NCBI GenBank assembly: GCA_902826145.1
Contig: CADEDT010000013.1
Coordinates: 1-36,496, forward strand
From: an uncultured Caulobacteraceae bacterium
Lineage (GTDB): Bacteria > Pseudomonadota > Alphaproteobacteria > Caulobacterales > Aquidulcibacteraceae
Direction of reading: 5' to 3'
Length of the DNA stretch: 36,496 nucleotides
How positions within the stretch are numbered: the first letter of the stretch is position 1; each line of letters opens with the position of its first letter. Of this stretch, positions 27,837 to 34,106 are shown piece by piece. The position numbers were made by a program, and so were the translations under genes. The notes under the pieces are model-generated. The model saw nothing but the letters and a program-made list of their open reading frames with translations. It did no database searches and was not told the origin of the DNA.

Positions 27837-28613
27837 ATGGCACTGATCAAACTTGAAGACGCGAGTTTTTGGTACCCGGTGTTTGATGTTGCCGGGCGCT
27901 CGCTAAAGGCGTCGCTTATGCGGCAGTTCGGCAGCGACCGGAGCAACGGCGTTGTCGAGGTGCGCGCGCTCTCGGATATTTCGCTGGAGCTGAACGACGG
28001 TGATCGTATCGGCTTGATCGGCCGCAACGGCGCCGGAAAGTCGACGCTGCTTAAGGTGCTGGCGGGATTGCTACACCCTCAACAGGGTGGCGTGAAGATT
28101 TCCGGTCGCGTAGTGCCGCTGATTACGCGCGGGCTAGGGATACACCCTGAGCTGACTGGCTATCACAACATCGATCTGCCGATGCGTCTGCTCGGCGCAA
28201 CCGAGAACGAAATCAAACGCGCCAAGCAAGAAGTGCCGGAATGGTCCGGCCTCGGTGACTTCATCCACCTTCCGGTGCGCACCTATTCGGACGGCATGCG
28301 TGCGCGATTGCTGTTCGCAATATGCACCGCCGTTCGAGGCGATATCCTCGTTATGGACGAGTGGCTGAGCGCGGGCGACGCGGACTTCGTCGAGAAGGCG
28401 CAAGCGCGCTTGAATGATCTGCTTGAGTCGACACGCATCGTTGTGCTGTCGAGCCATTCCCTCGATATCATCCGCAAGATGTGCAACGTGGCGTGCTGGA
28501 TGGAGCGCGGTCAGATCGTAATGACCGGTCCCGTCGAGGACGTCATTCCGGCTTACCTCAAAGGTATCCAGCGCCCCGTGCCCGTGACGGACTCGCGTAT
28601 CGCCACGGGGTAG
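27837..28613 (+). CDS. wzt: Polysaccharide ABC exporter, ATP-binding subunit
   Basis: The 258-residue ATPase carries Walker A GRNGAGKST (near residue 62), a YSDGMRARL signature replacing canonical LSGGQ, as is usual in Wzt/TagH exporters, and Walker B ILVMDEWLSAGD. It starts with the extended IKLEDASFWYPVFD common in the family. It ends soon after the ATPase core and has no C-terminal carbohydrate-binding domain like that of E. coli O9a Wzt, so export is probably not gated by a chain-end cap bound by this protein. The start is 3 nt after the permease stop. Confidence 0.94.
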   Translation: MALIKLEDASFWYPVFDVAGRSLKASLMRQFGSDRSNGVVEVRALSDISLELNDGDRIGLIGRNGAGKSTLLKVLAGLLHPQQGGVKISGRVVPLITRGLGIHPELTGYHNIDLPMRLLGATENEIKRAKQEVPEWSGLGDFIHLPVRTYSDGMRARLLFAICTAVRGDILVMDEWLSAGDADFVEKAQARLNDLLESTRIVVLSSHSLDIIRKMCNVACWMERGQIVMTGPVEDVIPAYLKGIQRPVPVTDSRIATG

Positions 28614-28630
28614 GGACGTGACGCTAGCGC

Positions 28631-31600
28631 TTACGGCCCGCTGACGATGAAGTCGCTATTCGTCAGCGCGAGGCCTGCGGTGAGTGTGGCGAACTGAACC
28701 GCAACGCCGCCGCCATTGCCGTCCGCATCGAAGAACAAGGCGCCGGTGGCGCTGTTGTAGATGATGCGGTCATCGGCGTCCGCAGCCGCAGCGCCGATGA
28801 CGAAAGCACTCGCCGCGAGCGTCCCCACGGAAAGCCCCGTGAAGATGGCGTTGCTCAGTACGATGGTGTCGTCGACTGCGTTGAAGCCGACAACGCTGTC
28901 GATGTTGCCGCCGCCCAATGCGGTCGAGAACACGTAATTGTCCGCGCCCGTGCCGCCTTGCAGCGTGTCAGCGCCCAGGCCGCCGTCGAGTGTGTCGGCG
29001 CCATCGAGGCCGTAGAGCGTGTTGGCGCCCGAATTGCCGATGATCACGTTGTTGAGCGCGTTGCCGGCGCCGGTGATGTCGGCTGTGCCGGAGAGCGTCA
29101 GGTTCTCAAGGTTGGCGGTGAGGTTGCGCGTGACCGACGAGATCACCGTATCGACGCCGCCTGAGGGCGAGGTTTCCGACGTTACGTCGCCAGCGTTGTC
29201 GACGATGTAGGTATCGTCGCCATTGGCGCCGAACATGAAGTCCGCGCCTGCGCCGCCGTCCAACGTATCGTTGCCGTCAAAACCATAGAGCGAGTTCGAC
29301 GATGCGTTTCCTGTCATCACGTTGTTGAGCACGTTGCCATAGCCGTATTGCGCTGTGCCGATGAGCGTCAGGTTTTCGAAATTGGCGTTCAGGTTACGGT
29401 CGATCGAACTGAACACCGTGTCGATGCCGCCGGTTGGCGAACCTTCGACGGTGATGTCGTTGACGTTGTCGACATAGTAGATGTCGTCGCCGTTGGCCCC
29501 GAACAGCGTGTCGGCGCCCGTGCCGCCGTTCAGCGTATCGTTGCCGTCAAAGCCGTAGAGCGTATTCGCCCCGGAATTGCCGGTGATGACATTGTTCAAC
29601 GTGTTGCCGGAGCCAGTGAGGTCGGCCGTGCCGGTGAGCGTCAAATTCTCGATGTTGGCGGTGAGGTTGCGGTTGACGGATGAGAACACGATATCCGTGC
29701 CGCCCAGCGCTGAGCCTTCCGTCGTTTGATCGCCGACGTTGTCGACATAGTAGGTGTCGTCGCCATTACCGCCGAACATGTTGTCGGCGCCCGCGCCACC
29801 ATCGAGCGTGTCGTTGCCGTCGAAACCGTTGAGCTGGTTCGCCGCGCCGTTGCCGGTGATGATGTTGTTGAGGATGTTGCCGAAGCCATTGATCGCGCCG
29901 CCGCCTGTAAGCGTCAGGTTTTCAATGTTCGCGGTAAGCGAGAATGTCACCGATGTTTGCACCACATCCGTGCCGGCGCTCGCGCCTTCGGTGACCGTGT
30001 CACCGGCGTCGTCGACGATATAGGTATCGTTGCCGCCGCCGCCGAACATGGCGTCGGCGCCCGCGCCGCCATCCAGTGTGTTCGCACCGGAATTGCCGAT
30101 CAGCGTGTTGTTTGACGCGTTGCCGGTCCCGTTGAGATTCGCAGAACCCGTCAGTGTCAGATTTTCGACATTGGCCCCAAGCGTGAACGTCACGGACGAC
30201 GTAACCGTATCCGTACCTTGGCTCGCGCCTTCAGTGACGGTGTCGCCGGCGTCATCGACGACGTAAGTATCGTTACCGTCGCCGCCTTGCATGTTGTCGG
30301 CGCCGGCGCCGCCATCGAGGTGGTCGTTGTTGTTGCCGCCTTGCAGGATGTCCGCGCCACCCGCGCCAAGCAGCGTGTCATCGCCGTCCAGGCCGCTCAG
30401 TGTGTTGTTCTGCTCGTTGCCAGTGATGGCGTTGTTGGACGCGTTACCCGTCCCATTACTGACGGCGGCGCCGGTGAGCGTTAGATTCTCAACGTTGGTG
30501 CTGAGCGTAAAAGTGCTGTTGGAGAAAACGGTGTCGGTACCGCCGTTCACACTCTCGGTTATGGAATCCGTGTTGTTGGCGATGTAGGTGTCGTCGCCCA
30601 ACCCGCCACTGAGGCTGTCGAAGCCGCCGCGGCCGTCCAGCGTATTGTTGGCGTCGTTTCCGATGATGATGTCGTCGCCGCTGCCGCCGATGGCGTTCTC
30701 AATGACAACGCCGTGCGCGATCGTCACGTTGAAGCGAGCGATTTGCGTTCCGCCGATACGAGGGCCGACGCTCGAGAATGACTCTTGCCGAAGGTCGATC
30801 GTGCCGCCCACGGTGTAGCCCGAGAAGTCCAGCGTGTCGTTGCCGCCGCCGTCCCAGACCGTGAACACAGACTGTTGGCTCGCCGACGTGATAGTATATT
30901 CGGTGACCCCAGTGTTGGAATTGAAGCCGTAAGTGGTGTCACCCGAGCGCGTCGTCATGTTCGCGCCGTACAGCCGCTGAATGGCGGTGATGTCGAACAC
31001 CTGCGGAAGGCTGGCGTAAGTATTGTACAGACCGCCGGTCTGGCTCGCTGTGAAGTAGCTCATGATGGTGAACATGGTTGTGTCACCATAGAAGTCGGCG
31101 CTTCCCGGATACGTAATCGGCCCGCCGCCGCCGCCCGCATTGTAGTCCCCGGGGTGGCTCAGCCCGAGTGCGTGACCAATTTCGTGCAGGATCGTCTGAA
31201 ACCCGTAAGTGCCAAGCGATGGGTTTTGGTTGTCGGTTTGGCTGATATTGACCCAGATATCGCCTTCGACGCCCGCAGCCGACGTGTCGGCGTAACGTGG
31301 CAGGTACGCGAACGCCGCCGCGCCCGCCGCACCGGAGCTGTAGTTGCCGAATAGCATCGTCGCGTTGTTCGAGTAGCCGCTACCGTCATTGACGCGAACG
31401 AAAGTGATGTTGGCGACTGAGGCCCAAGCCGCTAGCGCGAGTTCGGTCGCCAAAATCTGCGCCGCTGTAAAGGTTGAGAACCCCGCGGTGTCGTCGGGCA
31501 TCGCGCCCGGCGCTGTCGCGCGGTAGGCATAAGTGATGACAGCGCCTTCGCCAAAGTCGCTCATCCAACCTGCGCCGTTCCGCGAGATTTGGATCGCCGC

Positions 31601-32158
31601 TTCCTCCCAGGAGAAGAACGGCAAGCTGTTCGGATTGAATGTTGTCGGAGAGGTTTGCCCGGTGGCAATCGCTTCAACCGTCAGTGAATACGTGCCGACG
31701 TCGGAGGGGAGAAAGCCGCGCGCTACGATGTAGTACGTGCCAGTTTGCGTCGCATTGAACATCAAGAACGAGTCGGTGATGATCCCGCCGTCATCGTCCT
31801 CCGCGACAAGCGCGCCGGCAGAATTTCGGAGCTCAATGTAGGCGTCCGGCTGGCTAATGCCGTCGAGGGAGAACGTGTAAGTTTGGCCTGCGACCAACTG
31901 AACCGCGATGTAGTCCAGATCACCGTTGTGATCGATCAGGCTGTTCAGCGTGCCGCCCACATTGATCGTCGTAGTGGTTGTTATGTCGTCTGCGATGGCG
32001 TCGCCGATGTACTGTGGGCCATCATTTACAACGAAGGCGCGCGCCGGTGGCTGTCCGGTTACGCCAGCGTAGCTTTGGCTTGATGCGGCGGCCAACCAGG
32101 AGTCGTCGTGGCTTGAATCAAACAGACGGAACTCAAGCGCATTTCGTCTTAAGGCCAT
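28631..32158 (-). CDS. M10/serralysin-type RTX metalloprotease with PPC-like domain
   Basis: The 1,175-residue protein lacks a Sec signal and probably leaves through a type I secretion system not encoded here. Residues about 60-160 form a PPC-like beta sandwich (DLDYIAVQLVAGQTYTF). The protease has HEIGHALGLSH (zinc ligands His325, His329, His335, catalytic Glu326) and the Met-turn TIMSY (Met366). After that come RTX-like GGxGxDxx repeats in six about 90-residue blocks, each with ENLTLTG, NNxITGN, GGAGAD and DDTYYVD motifs. Calcium binding and folding outside the cell are expected. I chose ATG at 32158, with GGGGAG about 10 nt upstream. The gene is 17 nt from the convergent wzt stop and is the last of the minus-strand group. 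Confidence 0.92.
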   Translation of the reverse strand: MALRRNALEFRLFDSSHDDSWLAAASSQSYAGVTGQPPARAFVVNDGPQYIGDAIADDITTTTTINVGGTLNSLIDHNGDLDYIAVQLVAGQTYTFSLDGISQPDAYIELRNSAGALVAEDDDGGIITDSFLMFNATQTGTYYIVARGFLPSDVGTYSLTVEAIATGQTSPTTFNPNSLPFFSWEEAAIQISRNGAGWMSDFGEGAVITYAYRATAPGAMPDDTAGFSTFTAAQILATELALAAWASVANITFVRVNDGSGYSNNATMLFGNYSSGAAGAAAFAYLPRYADTSAAGVEGDIWVNISQTDNQNPSLGTYGFQTILHEIGHALGLSHPGDYNAGGGGGPITYPGSADFYGDTTMFTIMSYFTASQTGGLYNTYASLPQVFDITAIQRLYGANMTTRSGDTTYGFNSNTGVTEYTITSASQQSVFTVWDGGGNDTLDFSGYTVGGTIDLRQESFSSVGPRIGGTQIARFNVTIAHGVVIENAIGGSGDDIIIGNDANNTLDGRGGFDSLSGGLGDDTYIANNTDSITESVNGGTDTVFSNSTFTLSTNVENLTLTGAAVSNGTGNASNNAITGNEQNNTLSGLDGDDTLLGAGGADILQGGNNNDHLDGGAGADNMQGGDGNDTYVVDDAGDTVTEGASQGTDTVTSSVTFTLGANVENLTLTGSANLNGTGNASNNTLIGNSGANTLDGGAGADAMFGGGGNDTYIVDDAGDTVTEGASAGTDVVQTSVTFSLTANIENLTLTGGGAINGFGNILNNIITGNGAANQLNGFDGNDTLDGGAGADNMFGGNGDDTYYVDNVGDQTTEGSALGGTDIVFSSVNRNLTANIENLTLTGTADLTGSGNTLNNVITGNSGANTLYGFDGNDTLNGGTGADTLFGANGDDIYYVDNVNDITVEGSPTGGIDTVFSSIDRNLNANFENLTLIGTAQYGYGNVLNNVMTGNASSNSLYGFDGNDTLDGGAGADFMFGANGDDTYIVDNAGDVTSETSPSGGVDTVISSVTRNLTANLENLTLSGTADITGAGNALNNVIIGNSGANTLYGLDGADTLDGGLGADTLQGGTGADNYVFSTALGGGNIDSVVGFNAVDDTIVLSNAIFTGLSVGTLAASAFVIGAAAADADDRIIYNSATGALFFDADGNGGGVAVQFATLTAGLALTNSDFIVSGP
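28950..30500 (-). repeat. Six about 270-bp coding repeats in the RTX protease
   Basis: The 3' half of the protease gene holds six related blocks about 270 nt (90 codons) apart, recognised by ENLTL(T/I/S)G near plus-strand positions of about 29110, 29380, 29650, 29920, 30170 and 30485. Adjacent copies are very similar at the DNA level (for example GTTGAGCA/GCGTGTTGCC-like stretches), suggesting recent duplication. They are translated RTX/beta-roll modules, not spacers or mobile DNA. Confidence 0.8.
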
Positions 32159-32304
32159 GATCGTGGTCTCCCCGGTTCCCAACGCTGAAGGTGGTCACCC
32201 TCAGTAGCATCGGCGCGCCGGGGCGCGCCAGTAGGGAGCGCTGCGCAGATGCTCCGGGAAGGGGATGTTGGGCTCGGGAAAAGCGCCGGCCAGGCGATCC
32301 TCGG
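32159..32304. other. Intergenic region between small secreted protein and M10 protease
   Basis: This 146-nt gap lies between same-strand genes. GGCGCGCC occurs twice, 2 nt apart, near 32211-32228 and could make a short GC-only hairpin on either strand, but no T-run follows, so I do not call a terminator. GGGGAG before the ATG at 32158 is the protease ribosome binding site. It may hold the protease promoter. Confidence 0.35.
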
Positions 32305-32874
32305 CTACCCGCCGGGGTCGGTCAGAAATGGGGCCAGGTCGTCTGAAATACGGATGCCGAATGTCTCTACTACCAAGGCGTTCTGGATCAGTTGAAAGCC
32401 CGGCAGGGTCAGCGTCACATCGATCTCTTGAGCGAGATCGCGCCCCGTGGCGTTGTTGATGATGATGTTTTGCAGTGACCCCTCGGTGACGTTGTGCACC
32501 AAAGCGGTAACCCCAGCCTCATCTTGAATGATGACGCCGCCGGCGTTCTCGAGGCCATCGATTCCCAGCTCAGCCTGCTGCTCGGGTGTAAGCGTGTTGA
32601 TGTTCTCGCCGACCTGGCCAATCGTTTCTTCGACGAACGTCCCAACGTCGGTCCATGTCAGTGTTGTTGTGAGCGCGGGTATACCATTGACCAACGTCGT
32701 GATGGTCGCGCCAAAATTGATGTTGATGCCCGCGATCTCGAAGCCGCCGCGGTGCGCGTCGAGATCTTCGGCGTCCATCACCTCAATGCCGTCGCCCCAG
32801 CCTTCATCGGCCGCCGCCGGTGCGGCGAAAGCAACGAAGAACACGCTGCTTAGTAGGAGCGCGCGCGCGTTCAT
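32305..32874 (-). CDS. Secreted small protein with double-glycine motif (189 aa), C39-associated
   Basis: I do not recognise a named family. Residues 1-22 are a good Sec signal peptide (hydrophobic core LLLSSVFFVAFAAPAAA). Next is MDAEDLDAHRGG, with the glycine pair at 43-44, resembling a double-glycine leader core (acidic/hydrophobic, then GG) cut by C39 peptidases. The mature part is beta-rich, Asn/Thr-rich, poor in Lys, with a segment NIIINNATGRDLAQEIDVTLTL that loosely matches the NTG module in the 131-aa protein. It ends DLAPFLTDPGG. It overlaps the upstream C39 gene by ATGA. I infer a fibre, adhesin or accessory subunit processed in the periplasm. Confidence 0.75.
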   Translation of the reverse strand: MNARALLLSSVFFVAFAAPAAADEGWGDGIEVMDAEDLDAHRGGFEIAGININFGATITTLVNGIPALTTTLTWTDVGTFVEETIGQVGENINTLTPEQQAELGIDGLENAGGVIIQDEAGVTALVHNVTEGSLQNIIINNATGRDLAQEIDVTLTLPGFQLIQNALVVETFGIRISDDLAPFLTDPGG

Positions 32875-33638
32875 GATCCCGGCACTTCCGGCGTGATAGG
32901 TGTGATCTGGTAGAGCTCGCGGAAGCCGAGCGTCAGCTCAAAGGGGGTCGTTGGATTTGGCACCGCGTCGAGCGGCGCGACCGCCCAAGGGCGCCATTCT
33001 TCAGCGCGATTGTAAGCCGGCGCGGGCCAGCCTGCTGGCGTCCGTCGGACGGCAAGCACAACACCATTCCAGATTTCGGTAAACTCTTCGCGCGAGTAGG
33101 TCTGCAATCCGAACGTCGGATCACCGACAAGTACGCGATCCGCGCTGATGCCTTTGACCACGACGAAGTGGCGGTAATTGTTATGCGTGATCAGGGCGAT
33201 CGCCGGAATGCGTAGTTCGGCGAGGCGATCTAGTGAAAGGCGCAAGCCATCAGCCTGAAAGCCGCGCTGCTCGAGGTAGGAACGCATGTCGAGCATTGAG
33301 AAGCCGACCGCGCGGATCCGCGCTTGGTCGCCGCGCTCGTACATGTTCTGGAAGATTTCGGCTTCGCCGGCCGTGAGGCCGTAGTGAAAGCGCAGCAGTG
33401 TCGCCACTGCGGCGGAGCCGCAGCTGTAATCGTACTGTTGACGAACCACTGTGCGGAAAGGGATGTCGCGCCAGCTGGTCACGCCGATCGTGTAGCTGCC
33501 GCCGAATTCGCCGTGCGTGCGTACTTGCGCGCCTGCTGGCGCCGCAAAGCACATCGCGGCGCCAAGCGCCGCAAGCGCTACGCCGCCCCGCATAAAGCGG
33601 AGCGGCGAGCTCAGTTGGGTGATCACGCCAGTGGTCAT
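32871..33638 (-). CDS. Periplasmic C39-family peptidase (FapD-like)
   Basis: The 255-residue protein has a signal peptide (core LAALGAAMCFAAPAGAQ) and one C39 peptidase domain without ABC transporter parts. The likely catalytic set is Cys73 (QQYDYSCGSAAVATLL), His157 (NNYRHFVVVKG) and Asp173 (VLVGDPTFGL), with the usual oxyanion Gln six residues before the Cys (Gln67). Similar stand-alone C39 proteins include FapD of the Fap amyloid operon. It lies between two genes for secreted proteins with double-glycine motifs, overlapping both by ATGA, so they are its probable substrates. An alternative start 45 nt downstream (Met16) gives a shorter signal peptide. Confidence 0.9.
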   Translation of the reverse strand: MTTGVITQLSSPLRFMRGGVALAALGAAMCFAAPAGAQVRTHGEFGGSYTIGVTSWRDIPFRTVVRQQYDYSCGSAAVATLLRFHYGLTAGEAEIFQNMYERGDQARIRAVGFSMLDMRSYLEQRGFQADGLRLSLDRLAELRIPAIALITHNNYRHFVVVKGISADRVLVGDPTFGLQTYSREEFTEIWNGVVLAVRRTPAGWPAPAYNRAEEWRPWAVAPLDAVPNPTTPFELTLGFRELYQITPITPEVPGS

Positions 33639-34030
33639 GGACCAGGTGTTGGCGTGGGCGCCAGCACGATCGAAACGTTCATGCTGGACTGAAGGTTGTT
33701 GTTGTGTCCGGTGTTGATCACGAAGTTGCCGATGCCATCGTAGCCCGAGAATGCTCCCGATCCGATGTTCACTTGGCCGGAGCCAACGACTTCGCCCGTG
33801 ACTGTGTTGCCGGTATTGGTCGCGGTCAGCACTTGACCGACATCGACCAAAATCTCGACGCCCGTACCTCCAGACAGGGCGTTCATGTCTTCCAAACTCA
33901 GAAGCTCCGTTTCGTCGGCCGACGCTGGCGAGGCCGGAGCGGGCAGGGCATTTTCCTGGGCTGAAGCCGCGCCGGCCGAAGCCAGCACCGCTGCAATCAG
34001 GATCCCCCTCAACTGGGTCACGCTCTTCAT
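33635..34030 (-). CDS. Secreted small protein with double-glycine motif (131 aa), candidate fibre subunit
   Basis: Family not recognised. Residues 1-24 are a signal peptide ending AGAASA. A Pro/Ala/Ser linker leads to LLSLEDMNALSGG, with the glycine pair at 54-55, very like a C39-cleaved leader. The rest is beta-rich and ends with GAFSGYDGIGNF, then VINTGHNNNLQ, SSMNVSIVLAP and a short Pro tail. That module resembles the C-terminus of the giant repeat protein and, more loosely, Fap/curli repeat motifs (N...G..NxxQ). ATG at 34030 is chosen because the signal peptide begins there; upstream in-frame sequence runs through the hairpin. It overlaps the C39 gene by ATGA. Confidence 0.8.
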   Translation of the reverse strand: MKSVTQLRGILIAAVLASAGAASAQENALPAPASPASADETELLSLEDMNALSGGTGVEILVDVGQVLTATNTGNTVTGEVVGSGQVNIGSGAFSGYDGIGNFVINTGHNNNLQSSMNVSIVLAPTPTPGP

Positions 34031-34065
34031 AGAATGCGCGCCTTTTCTTCTGTTAGAGGCAAGAA

Positions 34066-34093
34066 CCAGGCCGGTGGTTCGCCACCGGCCTGG
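34066..34093 (-). terminator. Strong 12-bp hairpin after the giant repeat gene (attenuator/terminator candidate)
   Basis: CCAGGCCGGTGG and CCACCGGCCTGG form a perfect 12-bp GC-rich stem around a 4-nt loop (TTCG on plus, CGAA on the transcribed minus-strand RNA). It begins 13 nt after the giant gene's TAA. The following minus-strand sequence is TTCTTGCC, a weak T-tract, so termination may be partial. That would let the giant gene be made in excess over the downstream 131-aa and C39 genes, or protect its mRNA 3' end. Confidence 0.65.
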
Positions 34094-34106
34094 CCGCTTG
34101 TCCGCC

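Noticed and set aside
32205..32232. GGCGCGCC repeat pair as a terminator
   Set aside because: Stem is short, loop is only a few bases, and no T-tract follows on either strand.
32305..34030. Bacteriocin/microcin cluster with C39 exporter
   Set aside because: The C39 protein has a signal peptide and no ABC transporter domain, the putative substrates carry Sec signals, and no immunity gene is visible.
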